A stretch of DNA of 64,000 nt, from assembly GCA_050303415.1 (NCBI GenBank), contig JBNLBS010000006.1:62001-126000 (forward strand). Direction: 5' to 3'. The notes below the pieces were generated by a model, which did no database searches, was not told the DNA's origin, and saw only the letters and a program-made list of their open reading frames with translations. A program made the translations under genes and the position numbers. How positions within the stretch are numbered: the first letter of the stretch is position 1; every line of letters starts with the position of its first letter. The stretch comes from JBNLBS01 sp050303415 (GTDB taxonomy: Bacteria; Pseudomonadota; Gammaproteobacteria; Methylococcales; Methylomonadaceae). Shown one piece after another: positions 52,355 to 62,080 of the stretch.

Positions 52355-53083
52355 TTATAACTTTTTACTAATTCGGGTAATTTCCTTTTCCGATATTTGT
52401 TTATTGTTCACTAATGAAAATTTCTTCATAAGAATAGCACTGCCGTTTTGAACCAAAATAGTTAGTTCTGTAGCGTCATTGTCAATACTATGGTCGATCA
52501 CGGACGATAAGCCGGAATCAATCTCGGTGTAATTCAAGCCGTCCGGGGAAGTCAATGCAATGGTAATGGCATCATTATCATCCAAGTCACCGTTACCATT
52601 AGTGTCATTTTTTACAACCTCATAGTAAATCGACATGGTTTCTTTAGCTTTGCAATCATCGCCCTTTTTCCTAAGCTGGACAATTTGATTGATTAAGTAC
52701 TTGTTGGTATCGAAAAGCCAATGAGAATTCATTTCATCACCGACAAAAAATACTAGATTCCTGGTTATATCGCCGTAGCCGCCGGATGAGAAGCCTTTTG
52801 ATTTAGGTGCAGAGATTAATTTAACGTACTGAACATCCTTGCCGCATACTTTTGTTATCATACTTAATCTAAGGTCTTCAATTTTGTCATCAACAAATTT
52901 TTCATCAATAACCTCAACAGTATTTCGTTGCCCCCATTTCTTGCTTTCAAATATTCCGTATATTACAAAACCAATTAATAACATCAGCAATAAAAGAAAG
53001 AGGACTGAATTGACTCTTGTCGTCCAGATAAAAAATCTATTTTTCTCCACAATCTTTTCCCCTGTTATAAAGTTATCAGCCAA
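52355..53083 (-). CDS. Membrane-anchored protein with EF-hand/dockerin-like calcium loop
   Basis: This 242-residue protein has a short cytoplasmic N-terminus, one membrane helix (about 23-45), and a periplasmic domain. Residues 160-171 (DTNGNGDLDDND) form a classic DxNxNGDxDxxD calcium-binding loop of EF-hand/dockerin type, followed by ITIALTSPDGLNYTEI. I do not recognise a named family. It is 24 nt upstream of the 163-residue gene on the same strand and may be co-transcribed with it. The role is unknown. Confidence 0.65.
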   Translation of the reverse strand: MADNFITGEKIVEKNRFFIWTTRVNSVLFLLLLMLLIGFVIYGIFESKKWGQRNTVEVIDEKFVDDKIEDLRLSMITKVCGKDVQYVKLISAPKSKGFSSGGYGDITRNLVFFVGDEMNSHWLFDTNKYLINQIVQLRKKGDDCKAKETMSIYYEVVKNDTNGNGDLDDNDAITIALTSPDGLNYTEIDSGLSSVIDHSIDNDATELTILVQNGSAILMKKFSLVNNKQISEKEITRISKKL

Positions 53084-53206
53084 ATCAGCATAACTTATAC
53101 GCTAGAGAGATTATTTTATCAAACCCGTGCTTCGGTCCGGCATGAATAGAAGCTAAATTTTTAGAAAATTACCCGAATACCAATTTACAAGACTGAGTTA
53201 TGGCTT

Positions 53207-54034
53207 TTATTTATTGCCTACGGCATGTAAGTAGATTGCCGCCTCCGCTACGCCATCGACCCCGATCAGTTCATTAAGCGCCGGGTCTTTAAAGGCACCG
53301 ACAGTGACAGAGCCCAGGCCTAAGGATACGCTTTGCAATGATATATTCTGACTGATATGGCCGGCTTCCATATAGGTGTAGCGAAATCCGCGTTCACCAT
53401 ATTTTTGCCGCACCCGGTCAAATATGGCCGATAAAACAAAAGTTACCGCAGAATTGCCTAATACCTCCTGCCCCAGTCCGGCGCTGGTAATCTCTTGTTT
53501 AAAATTACCGTTTTTTATCAGGTGCAAGGCATGTTCGATAACGGCATAGTGGTAGATACCCGGCTCCAGTCCTGTCACATTATTGACCACCATATAAATC
53601 TCAAAAGGATACAGGGCTCCTGCCGAAGGAGCGGTACGCAGTTCGTGATTGAATAATTTGCCGGTTACACCTTGGGCGGCGAACAGCAATTGCGACAACT
53701 GAGCTAAAGAAATCGGTTCCTGACTATAGCTTCTTACCGAACGCCGCCGGCGTATCGCATCTTCAAACCCTATACCGGTAAAATCCGGTTCCGGCAGCGT
53801 TATAGACCTGGCTTTAGGGTATTGTTTGAACCGCGCCGGATGGCTTGGTTTGGGCTGTAAAAAATTACACAACATTCCCCGCCATGAAATACCGGTTTCT
53901 TTATGGAAGCGCTCACCGATACTAAGCTTGGTGTACCCGTCGGTCTGTTTAGTCATCACACAATACCCCGTTGCCAGAAGCCCAATCAAAAGTGCTAGTG
54001 TGACAAATAGTTTTGTCGGCTTATGAATTTTCAT
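53207..54034 (-). CDS. SagB/ThcOx-type nitroreductase, membrane anchored
   Basis: This 275-residue protein has an N-terminal signal or anchor (about 8-27). Its FMN nitroreductase domain begins FEDAIRRRRSVRSYSQEPISLAQLSQLLFAAQGVTG, then LRTAPSAGALYPFEIYMVV and EPGIYHYAVIEHALHLI, and ends AEAAIYLHAVGNK. This is the SagB/ThcOx subfamily, which in RiPP clusters oxidises azolines to azoles. No cyclodehydratase or precursor peptide is nearby, and the anchor points to a periplasmic site, so a different reductase role is likely. Confidence 0.85.
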   Translation of the reverse strand: MKIHKPTKLFVTLALLIGLLATGYCVMTKQTDGYTKLSIGERFHKETGISWRGMLCNFLQPKPSHPARFKQYPKARSITLPEPDFTGIGFEDAIRRRRSVRSYSQEPISLAQLSQLLFAAQGVTGKLFNHELRTAPSAGALYPFEIYMVVNNVTGLEPGIYHYAVIEHALHLIKNGNFKQEITSAGLGQEVLGNSAVTFVLSAIFDRVRQKYGERGFRYTYMEAGHISQNISLQSVSLGLGSVTVGAFKDPALNELIGVDGVAEAAIYLHAVGNK

Positions 54035-54161
54035 AGTAATCCTTTTTTCGGGATATGACTATTTCTCTACACTTAAGAAATCTTGCGCCTGTCTGTAAAT
54101 TTTAAAACAATTAGACAAGGACTCAGCCCGGCCCGTTCAATCGATTATTATGATCGGCCGC

Positions 54162-55475
54162 CTATTCATCCCTGTTTTCCAGCCCCGCCTTCTCGGTAAT
54201 GCTCTTGGGCAAAGTCTTTTTGACTTTCACCCCCAAATCGACAAAGCTGCTGGCCTGGCGGATCAGGTTGCCGTTGCCGGTGGTGAGTTTATTCATGGCT
54301 TTATCGTAAGTTTTGTGTACCGTACTTAGCTGGTCGCCAATTTTCTCGAAGTCTTCAACAAACCCACGGATCTTGTCATACACCGCACCGGCTTTATCGG
54401 CGATGGCTTTGGCATTTTCGTTTTGTCGCTCGTAGCGCCAGATATTTTCTATGGTGCGCAAAGTCGCTAACAGGGTAGTGGGGGTGACCACCACTATTTT
54501 ATGCTCAAAGGCATCGGTAAACAGTTTTTCATCGGCCTGAAAAGCGGCAATAAAAGCGGATTCAATCGGCATGAACAATAAAACAAAGTCCAATGACCGC
54601 AGCCCTTTTAAGCTGGAGTAATCCTTGTCGCTCAGCGATTTAATATGCGCCCTGACCGCCTCGGTATGCTGTTTAAGTGCAATTGCCTGAGCCTGCTCGT
54701 CTTCTGCGGAACAGAACTGCTCGTAAGCCAGCAGCGATACTTTTGAATCGACAATCACATCTTTATCTTCCGGCAGCCTGATAATCACATCCGGTTTGAA
54801 CATTTTGTTTTCTTCATCCCTGAAGGTACCTTGGGTTTCGTATTCTATGCCTTTACGCAGTCCGGATTGCTCCAGCACTTTTTCCAGTATCATTTCCCCC
54901 CAGTTGCCCTGGGTTTTCTTATCACCTTTCAATGCCCTTGTCAGGTTCAAGGCTTCCCGATTCATTTTTTCCGTATCGCGGCGTAAAGATATGATTTCTT
55001 CACGCAGAGAAATACGGTCTTTGGTTTCGTTATCGTAAACGGTATCGATACGTTTTTTAAAATCGCCCAGTTGTTCTTTTAACGGGGTGATAATATGATC
55101 CATGCTGGATTTGTTTTGTTCGCTAAACTGCTTGCTGCGCTCTTCAAAAATCTTACCGGCCAGATTTTCGAATTGAATTTTCAGTTGGGCTTCGGCCTGT
55201 TTTAACAGCGTGAGCTTTTCCTCATGATGTTTGACCTGCTCGTCCATACGCGCCTGCAACTGGGCATTTTCCGCGTTGGCTTGCATCAGGTTTTGTTGCA
55301 GCTGGGTGCATTCGCCCGCCTTAATTTCAAGCTGGCGTATTTTTTCTTCTGCCACTGCCGCCTCAGTTGTAAACTGACTGAGGTTTTTACGCAAATAAAC
55401 CCACATCAGTAACAATCCGACCGTCAGCCCCACAGTCAGCCAGATAATATTTTGCAAATTGATTGCTAATTCCAT
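54162..55475 (-). CDS. rmuC: DNA recombination protein RmuC
   Basis: RmuC limits sequence inversions at short repeats and has a nuclease-like core. The 437-residue protein has an N-terminal membrane anchor (about 8-27) and a long coiled coil (about 35-200). The RmuC domain has GDKKTQGNWGEMILEKVLEQSGL, FKPDVIIRLPEDKDVIVDSKVSL, LDFVLLFMPIESAFIAA and IVVVTPTTLLATLRTIENIWRYE. It is divergent from gmk. Confidence 0.94.
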   Translation of the reverse strand: MELAINLQNIIWLTVGLTVGLLLMWVYLRKNLSQFTTEAAVAEEKIRQLEIKAGECTQLQQNLMQANAENAQLQARMDEQVKHHEEKLTLLKQAEAQLKIQFENLAGKIFEERSKQFSEQNKSSMDHIITPLKEQLGDFKKRIDTVYDNETKDRISLREEIISLRRDTEKMNREALNLTRALKGDKKTQGNWGEMILEKVLEQSGLRKGIEYETQGTFRDEENKMFKPDVIIRLPEDKDVIVDSKVSLLAYEQFCSAEDEQAQAIALKQHTEAVRAHIKSLSDKDYSSLKGLRSLDFVLLFMPIESAFIAAFQADEKLFTDAFEHKIVVVTPTTLLATLRTIENIWRYERQNENAKAIADKAGAVYDKIRGFVEDFEKIGDQLSTVHKTYDKAMNKLTTGNGNLIRQASSFVDLGVKVKKTLPKSITEKAGLENRDE

Positions 55476-55578
55476 TTTCTACCTGTTAATCTTAAACATT
55501 GAGACAATAAAGCGCATTTATTGTCAGACTTGATATATCATACTCATTTTGTGCCAATTTTTTCCATTATCTATCGAC

Positions 55579-56193
55579 ATGAATAAGGGCAAACTTTATA
55601 TTATCTCTGCACCGTCCGGTGCCGGTAAGACCAGCCTGGTTAAACAGCTGGTTACCGATGTAAATGATCTAACGGTTTCAATTTCGCATACCACCCGCGC
55701 CCAACGTCCCGGTGAAAAACAGGGTCAGGATTATTTCTTTATCGATGTCGATCAGTTTAAAACCATGTTAAACGAGAGTGCTTTTCTTGAATATGCCCAG
55801 GTATTCGATCACTTTTACGGCACCTCTCAACAGGCCGTCACTGATAACCTGAACAACGGCATTGATGTGATTCTGGAAATAGACTGGCAGGGTGCACAGC
55901 AAATAAGAACCATGCTGCCAGACAGTATATCCATCTTTATCTTGCCGCCATCGACACAAGTGCTGGAACAACGTTTAAGAAATCGCGGCCAGGACGGCGA
56001 AGATATAATTGCCCGACGTATGCGCGATGCTGTCACAGAAATAAGCCATTACCCTGAGTTCGATTATCTGGTGGTTAATGATGATTTTAATCTGGCATTA
56101 AATGAGTTAAAAAGCATTATTAAATCAAACCGGCTGACACAAAACAGACAATCAGTGAAATTGGCTGCACTGCTGGAAAATCTGCTTAATTAA
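55579..56193 (+). CDS. gmk: Guanylate kinase
   Basis: Gmk phosphorylates GMP to GDP. From ATG 55579 the protein is 204 residues and begins right before the P-loop (KLYIISAPSGAGKTSLVKQL). The upstream ATG at 55549 would add ten unconserved residues. GMP-binding segments ISHTTRAQRPGEKQGQDYFFI and LEIDWQGAQQIR are present, and the lid RRMRDAVTEISHYPEFDYLVVNDDF. No rpoZ follows; instead a moxR operon begins 79 bp later. Confidence 0.96.
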   Translation: MNKGKLYIISAPSGAGKTSLVKQLVTDVNDLTVSISHTTRAQRPGEKQGQDYFFIDVDQFKTMLNESAFLEYAQVFDHFYGTSQQAVTDNLNNGIDVILEIDWQGAQQIRTMLPDSISIFILPPSTQVLEQRLRNRGQDGEDIIARRMRDAVTEISHYPEFDYLVVNDDFNLALNELKSIIKSNRLTQNRQSVKLAALLENLLN

Positions 56194-56272
56194 TCTATTC
56201 ACCTTACATATATTAGAATTTTATAACTTATCTATATAGCATTATCTTAACGAGCTTGCTATTCTTAGCACT

Positions 56273-57178
56273 ATGCAAAATTCACTTAAGCTTCTGATTG
56301 ATTCAGCCAATCAAATTATTCTGGGCAAAGACCAGCAAATCCGTTTAGCCGTATGCTGCCTGCTTGCCAAAGGCCATTTACTGATTGAAGATATTCCCGG
56401 CGTGGGTAAAACCACGCTGGCACATACTCTGGCCAAACTGTTAGGCCTGCAATACCAGCGCATTCAATTTACCAGCGATATTTTGCCTGCCGACATCATC
56501 GGCGCCTCTATCTTTGACAGTCATAGTCAGGATTTTAGGTTTCTCCCCGGCCCGGTATTTAATCAGATGATACTGGCCGATGAAATCAATCGCTCCACCC
56601 CCAAGGCACAAAGTGCTTTATTGGAGGCCATGGAAGAGCATCAGGTCACCGTTGAAGGCAAAACCTATGCCTTGCCAGAACCATTTTTTGTCATTGCCAC
56701 ACAAAACCCGGCCCATCAAATCGGTACATTTCCGTTACCGGAGTCACAGCTGGATCGCTTTTTAATGCGTATTGAACTCGGCTACCCCAATCAACAGGCC
56801 GAAAGGGAATTACTTACCGGAAAAAACAGACATGCCATGATCGAGTCGTTACCGGTCACGTTACCGCCCGAACAATTGTTTCAATTGCAACAGGCAGTTA
56901 CTCAGGTACATGTTTCCGATGCCTTGCTGGACTACTTACAGGCGATTATCAATTTTACCCGCGAGTCTTCCGATTATCATTGTGGTTTGTCGCCCCGTGC
57001 CGGACTGGCATTGCTGACGGCGGCACAAAGCTGGGCATTTATTGAGCAACGTGATGCGGTAATTCCAGAGGATATTCAAGCCGTTTTACCCTCAGTGGCA
57101 GGCCATCGTTTACGCTCCGGCTCCACAGACTCTGACAGCATTGTTGCTCCATTACTTGAGCATGTAGGCGTTCTTTGA
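56273..57178 (+). CDS. MoxR family AAA+ ATPase
   Basis: MoxR ATPases act as chaperones for metal-cofactor or cell-envelope protein maturation. The 301-residue protein has Walker A (IPGVGKTTL, residues 43-48), Walker B (LADEINRSTPKAQSALLEAMEE, DE at 103-104), sensor and Arg-finger segments (IATQNPAHQIGTFPLPESQLDRFLM), and a C-terminal lid. It overlaps the DUF58 gene (TTGA), followed by a transglutaminase: the common moxR-DUF58-tgpA trio. Its target is unknown, but calcium- or envelope-related function is usual. Confidence 0.93.
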   Translation: MQNSLKLLIDSANQIILGKDQQIRLAVCCLLAKGHLLIEDIPGVGKTTLAHTLAKLLGLQYQRIQFTSDILPADIIGASIFDSHSQDFRFLPGPVFNQMILADEINRSTPKAQSALLEAMEEHQVTVEGKTYALPEPFFVIATQNPAHQIGTFPLPESQLDRFLMRIELGYPNQQAERELLTGKNRHAMIESLPVTLPPEQLFQLQQAVTQVHVSDALLDYLQAIINFTRESSDYHCGLSPRAGLALLTAAQSWAFIEQRDAVIPEDIQAVLPSVAGHRLRSGSTDSDSIVAPLLEHVGVL

Positions 57179-58122
57179 CCGCACTGCCATTGAAACAACG
57201 TTTACAATTCAGCCGGTTTTTTGCCGGCGAAAAAACAGTTGTTGATCCGGTCACGCTCAGTCACCGTAGAATTTTTATCCTGCCCAGCAAACAAGGCTTC
57301 GGTTTTGTTTTGCTGATTATTATTTTATTGTTAATCGCATTTGTTTATAACAATAACCTGATTTATTTACTGACCTTTTTACTTGCCAGTGTTTTTTTTA
57401 TTACCATCCTGCACAATTTTAAAGCCCTTTCAGGACTGGTTGTTGGTAGCGCGCGCAGTCACAATGTTTTTGCCGGGCAAGCTGCCGAATTCAACTTTAT
57501 TATAAACAACCCGACACCAGTACCCCGGTTTAATCTGCAGGTCAAACTTGAAAACACAGAAATTTTTGACCTGCCGGCATACAGTAAAACCAATATTAAA
57601 TTGTCTTCAGTCACTCACGTTAGGGGCTGGCATGATTTAAAGACAATCACCGTCTTCAGCAGCTATCCTTTAGGGCTGTTTCACACCTGGTCGCCATTAA
57701 ACTTTAAACAAAAAGTGCTGGTTTATCCCAAACCGTCCCCCCTTGAACTGCCGTTTCCCGACAGTGCAAAGGCCGAGGCAGGTCAGGGCAGTCAACAAAA
57801 AGCACATGATGATTTCTATGGCTTAAAGGAATATCAGGCCGGTGATGCAATCAAACACATTCATTGGAAAGCGTATGCCAAAGGGCAGGGCGTGTTCAGC
57901 AAACAATATGATGGCGGCAAAAGTTCTGATCAAATCTGGCTGGACTACGCACAGTGTCCGGGCAATCATATGGAAGAGCGAATCAGCCAGTTATGCCGCT
58001 GGGTTATCGATGCCGAACAGGCCGGCTTGCAATACGGCTTTATATTGCCTGACTTGCATCTTGATCCGGACAATGGTTCCAGCCATTATCAAAAATGCCT
58101 TAAGGCACTGGCCTTGTTTTAA
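57175..58122 (+). CDS. DUF58 domain membrane protein
   Basis: This 315-residue protein starts at a TTG that overlaps the moxR stop (TTGA). Two membrane segments (about 43-63 and 67-88) come first. The DUF58 core DFYGLKEYQAGDAIKHIHWKAYAKGQGVFSKQYD is a VWA-like region and the signature of the family. It is the usual partner of MoxR ATPases. Function is not established biochemically. Confidence 0.9.
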   Translation: MTALPLKQRLQFSRFFAGEKTVVDPVTLSHRRIFILPSKQGFGFVLLIIILLLIAFVYNNNLIYLLTFLLASVFFITILHNFKALSGLVVGSARSHNVFAGQAAEFNFIINNPTPVPRFNLQVKLENTEIFDLPAYSKTNIKLSSVTHVRGWHDLKTITVFSSYPLGLFHTWSPLNFKQKVLVYPKPSPLELPFPDSAKAEAGQGSQQKAHDDFYGLKEYQAGDAIKHIHWKAYAKGQGVFSKQYDGGKSSDQIWLDYAQCPGNHMEERISQLCRWVIDAEQAGLQYGFILPDLHLDPDNGSSHYQKCLKALALF

Positions 58123-58124
58123 TT

Positions 58125-60080
58125 ATGTTGCTGCAAGTTAACAACAATATCTTAATTTTTCTGTTAACTGCGATAGGCCTGATCGCCTTACCGCATATTA
58201 CAAATATACCGGGCCCCATATTTACCTTGTTTGCCCTTTTGTTGATCTGGCGAATTATCGGTATTTGGCAACGACAATGGCTGCCCAACCAATATGTGGT
58301 GTTTTTGATCACACTGACAGCCATTGTACTGCTGGTATCCCAGCATCAAACCATCGTCGGCCGTGAGGCGGGCAGCAGTGTGGCATTAACCGCACTGGCG
58401 CTTAAATTAATGGAAATCAGACAAAAACGCGACCTTTATCTGATCAGTTTTTTTACCTTTGTCGTGGCCGCCACTTTGCTGCTTTTCCAGCAAAGCATTG
58501 TTATGGCCGTGTATATTTTGCTGGTGAGTTGTGTCTTAATCGGTTCACTGGTCTGTATTAACAGCCCAAAGCCCCAAACTTGGCCGGCATTAAAAACCGC
58601 TGCTATTATCATTGTTCAGGCAATGCCTCTGGCAATCATCATGTTTATTTTATTCCCCAGAGTGGAAGCCCCGAAATGGTTATTGTTCGAAGAACAACAT
58701 ACTGCCTTTACTGGCCTGGGTGACAGCATGGAACCCGGCTCGATCAGCAGTCTGGCTCTATCTGCAGAATTGGCTTTTCGGGTAAAATTTACCGGTAAAA
58801 TCCCCCCGCCCAATCAGCGTTATTGGCGCGGCCCGGTACTGTCATATACGGACGGAAAACGCTGGGAGCAAACTAAAAACATGTACTTCAAACGCTTTAT
58901 GGATAAAACTTACTTTAGCGGCGAAGCCTACCATTATAAAATCATGATGGAGCCGCAAAACAATAACTGGGTGTTTGCCTTGGATATGCCCGCCCAATTT
59001 AACGCGCCACTCACCCGCAACGGCAATTATCAGTTAATTACCGCCAAATCACCGGATCAACGGGCAGAATACCAGGTCACGTCTTACCCCAAGTACAATA
59101 CCGGCTACATCACTCGAACCGAGTACCGGGACAATCTGCAATTACCCGATCAACCTTCAGACCGGCTACGGACATTAGTCAAACAATTACAGGGTTTTGA
59201 CCGGCCGCCTGAGGTATTCATCAAAAACCTGTTAAAGCACTTTCGCTCGGAAAACTTTTATTACACATTAAGACCGCCGTTAATGGAGGACAATCCGATA
59301 GAACGTTTTTTATTCGATAGCCGTTCCGGTTTTTGCAGCCATTATGCAACTGCTTTTGTTTATTTAATGCGTATTGCCGATATTCCGGCACGGGTGGTGA
59401 CCGGCTACCAGGGCGGTGAACTCAATTCGGTAGGAAACTTTCTGGAAGTCCGACAGGCTAATGCCCATGCCTGGACTGAAGTCTGGTTGCAAAACAAGGG
59501 CTGGGTACGGGTAGACCCTACTGCAGCGATTGCGCCGCAACGTATTGAACAGAGCGTTGATATTGATCAGCAGATAGCCAGCGGTACGGTACGCTTTATT
59601 ACTGATAACCGGAACCTGCCCGCCGCCATCAGCTGGCTTAAACAAGCGCGGCAATTATGGACTAATGTGGATTACAACTGGCAACGCTGGGTTATTAATT
59701 ACAACAGTCAAAATCAGGAGAGCTTTTTATCCCGCCTGGGTATTAAAGATATAAAAACCATGATCTACTGGATGGTGGGCTGTATCGCCTTAATCGCCTC
59801 GATTCTGGCCGGGCTGATTTTATATCAGAAACCCAAAATGCAGAATAAAGCCTTGCTGTACTATCAAAAATTCTGTCATAAACTCAGCCAACAAGGTTTA
59901 GACAGAAAGCAGGGTGAAGGAGCAAAGGATTTTGCCCAACGGGTTATAGAACGGTTTCCGGAACGCTCCATTGATGTCTCCCGTATTACCGCCTCGTTTA
60001 TTAAAATACACTATGGTCAAAATGCTGATGACAACGATTTAAAACAATTTATGCGCCAGGTTGAACTGTTTAAACTTTAA
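58125..60080 (+). CDS. TgpA-type membrane transglutaminase-like protein (DUF3488)
   Basis: This 651-residue protein has about six N-terminal membrane segments (about 8-180, DUF3488), a periplasmic transglutaminase-like domain, another membrane helix (about 545-567), and a DUF4129-like tail. The catalytic triad is visible: Cys404 in SRSGFCSHYATAFVYLMR, His448 in NAHAWTEVW and Asp464 in WVRVDPTAA. It is 2 nt after the DUF58 gene. Homologues in Pseudomonas (TgpA) are essential, but the substrate here is unknown. Confidence 0.92.
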   Translation: MLLQVNNNILIFLLTAIGLIALPHITNIPGPIFTLFALLLIWRIIGIWQRQWLPNQYVVFLITLTAIVLLVSQHQTIVGREAGSSVALTALALKLMEIRQKRDLYLISFFTFVVAATLLLFQQSIVMAVYILLVSCVLIGSLVCINSPKPQTWPALKTAAIIIVQAMPLAIIMFILFPRVEAPKWLLFEEQHTAFTGLGDSMEPGSISSLALSAELAFRVKFTGKIPPPNQRYWRGPVLSYTDGKRWEQTKNMYFKRFMDKTYFSGEAYHYKIMMEPQNNNWVFALDMPAQFNAPLTRNGNYQLITAKSPDQRAEYQVTSYPKYNTGYITRTEYRDNLQLPDQPSDRLRTLVKQLQGFDRPPEVFIKNLLKHFRSENFYYTLRPPLMEDNPIERFLFDSRSGFCSHYATAFVYLMRIADIPARVVTGYQGGELNSVGNFLEVRQANAHAWTEVWLQNKGWVRVDPTAAIAPQRIEQSVDIDQQIASGTVRFITDNRNLPAAISWLKQARQLWTNVDYNWQRWVINYNSQNQESFLSRLGIKDIKTMIYWMVGCIALIASILAGLILYQKPKMQNKALLYYQKFCHKLSQQGLDRKQGEGAKDFAQRVIERFPERSIDVSRITASFIKIHYGQNADDNDLKQFMRQVELFKL

Positions 60081-60091
60081 TTGATGAAAAA

Positions 60092-62080
60092 TCAGTTTTT
60101 TAAAAACACTCTGTTACGGCCTTCTGCCTTGGCCTGATACATTGCTTTATCAGCAGCATTTATAATATCGAAATGATTCCTGTATTGTTTGTTGTGCATC
60201 ACGACCCCGATACTGATAGTTAAGGGGTCACATTTGATACGCTGGCTGAGAATCTTTCCCCGCCTCTCTACCTCCGCTCGAATGCGTTCGGTATATCCCC
60301 TGACACCATCAGTCGTTGTATCCAGGAGTATAAATAAAAACTCTTCACCACCGTAGCGTCCGATACAATCAGCCGGCCTGGTTAAGCTACGCAAAATATC
60401 TGCAATTACCTTTAATGCATCATCTCCGGCCTGGTGACCGCAATCATCATTAAGGCGCTTAAAATTATCAATATCTATAAAACCTACGGCGATTTGACCA
60501 TGTTTACATAGATCCTCTTGATAAAGATTTTGCATAAACTCGTTTAACATTCTTCTGTTATTAAGGTTTGTCAGCGGGTCTGTCAGTGATTTTTTTCTTT
60601 CCAGTTCCAGTTCTCTTGCATTATTGAGCGCAATGCCCAGTTCATCAGCAATAGGAACCATTTGGAAAGCCTCACTAACCTCAAGAGGTGTTTGTGATAG
60701 AGCGTTGTCGGCGTAAATAATCCCGATTAAACGATTATGCCGTAAAACAGGAACGGCAATAAAAGCTTTTACCGACTGTTGTTTTAAAGCCTCGCATTGC
60801 AGCCAGGAAGTATCATCAATCAAGACAGGCTCTCGCATCCTAAGACAGGTTAAAAACTCCGCAGATGCTGAAGTGATCAAAATCTCAGGTATTTTAGCCT
60901 TGGCTGCCATAACTATCTTTGGCCAGGCATAGCTTGCAACCAGACTACGCCTTTCCGGGTTGATTTCAAGCAACATAATCCGGTCGAAATTGAAGTCACT
61001 TTGAATAGCTTCAAGTGTATGTGGAACAAAGTCGTCTTTATTCAGGCTACGATGTGGAGCGGTCAAACTGGATTGAAACAAAGGTGCAGTTGGTAAAGAA
61101 TTTGCATCGGAGCGCTCTTCCCGAACACGAACCCTACTTAAATCAAGCGTTGTATTAACTAACGTTGCACGCAATTTATTCAGGTTAGGAAACTCTATAT
61201 TATAAAAGTCCCGAATATTCCTCATCTCTTTATCTACATTATCCAGTATCTCCCCGATATTCAACAGCTCCACATCAATCAAAGTTAAGGTATCGTTTTG
61301 TAATATAGGATAATTATGTCCAAGGACAGATCCAATACCTTGCATCCAGCCAATAAAATTGGCTAAAGAAATAATGGCAATTTCCTGCTCGAATGTTTTG
61401 GCCAGAGCATGGTCTTGAAAGTCGCCATGATGCAAATAAACGGCAGCGGTTATCGCATCCGGCAATTGCCATTGTTGGCAAAAAACATAGCCTACTTCAC
61501 TATGGGTCAGACCAAAGAAGGTTTTCTCATTCTCCGGTATTGCATTTTCACTTTTGTCAAAGAAAGCCAAAAAGTCACTGTAAGTTAAGACCCCATACGT
61601 TTCTAAAACAACTTTACCGATATCGTGCAACAATCCGGCAGCATAAATACTATCCGGGTCCGGATGCTTCACGGTAGTCGCAATTGCTCGCCCAAGACCA
61701 GCAACAAAAAGGCAATGTTGCCAGAAATACAGCTGATCAAACTGCGCAGTTTTTTTAGATTTTATGAGATTATTAAAAAACAACAATTCTAATGAGGCTT
61801 TTTTTACTTCAGCAAAGCCCAATAAACTAATCGCTCTGCTTATTGATGTGATTTCACCGGGAAGACCGTAAGCCGCTGAATTGACCAGTTTAAGAAGCTG
61901 AGCGGCCAAGGCGGGTTCTGTTTCTATGATACGGGCCAAATCAACGACAGTTGTATTTTCATCATTGGTCAGATTTAACAGCGAAATAGCGGCTGCAGGA
62001 ATCATCTGCAGATGTTTAATATCACCATTTAAAACCGATTTTGCCTGATTAAGTAAATGAGTGATTTGTTTACCAGTCAT
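60092..62080 (-). CDS. HDOD-GAF-GGDEF signalling protein
   Basis: This 662-residue cytoplasmic protein combines an HDOD domain (about 20-230; LLHDIGKVV, HD at 152-153), a GAF-like sensor (about 340-490) and a GGDEF domain (about 497-660). The GGDEF domain has DPLTNLNNRR, FIDIDNFKRLNDDCGHQAGD and GGEEF at 577-581. RxxD (R568-D571) lies five residues before GGEEF, so the product-inhibition I-site is intact. It is therefore a likely diguanylate cyclase controlled through HDOD and GAF. It converges on tgpA with an 11-nt gap. Confidence 0.92.
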   Translation of the reverse strand: MTGKQITHLLNQAKSVLNGDIKHLQMIPAAAISLLNLTNDENTTVVDLARIIETEPALAAQLLKLVNSAAYGLPGEITSISRAISLLGFAEVKKASLELLFFNNLIKSKKTAQFDQLYFWQHCLFVAGLGRAIATTVKHPDPDSIYAAGLLHDIGKVVLETYGVLTYSDFLAFFDKSENAIPENEKTFFGLTHSEVGYVFCQQWQLPDAITAAVYLHHGDFQDHALAKTFEQEIAIISLANFIGWMQGIGSVLGHNYPILQNDTLTLIDVELLNIGEILDNVDKEMRNIRDFYNIEFPNLNKLRATLVNTTLDLSRVRVREERSDANSLPTAPLFQSSLTAPHRSLNKDDFVPHTLEAIQSDFNFDRIMLLEINPERRSLVASYAWPKIVMAAKAKIPEILITSASAEFLTCLRMREPVLIDDTSWLQCEALKQQSVKAFIAVPVLRHNRLIGIIYADNALSQTPLEVSEAFQMVPIADELGIALNNARELELERKKSLTDPLTNLNNRRMLNEFMQNLYQEDLCKHGQIAVGFIDIDNFKRLNDDCGHQAGDDALKVIADILRSLTRPADCIGRYGGEEFLFILLDTTTDGVRGYTERIRAEVERRGKILSQRIKCDPLTISIGVVMHNKQYRNHFDIINAADKAMYQAKAEGRNRVFLKN

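Noticed and set aside
53207..54034. Thiazole/oxazole-modified peptide cluster
   Set aside because: Only the SagB-type oxidoreductase is present; the neighbours are rmuC and unrelated orphans.
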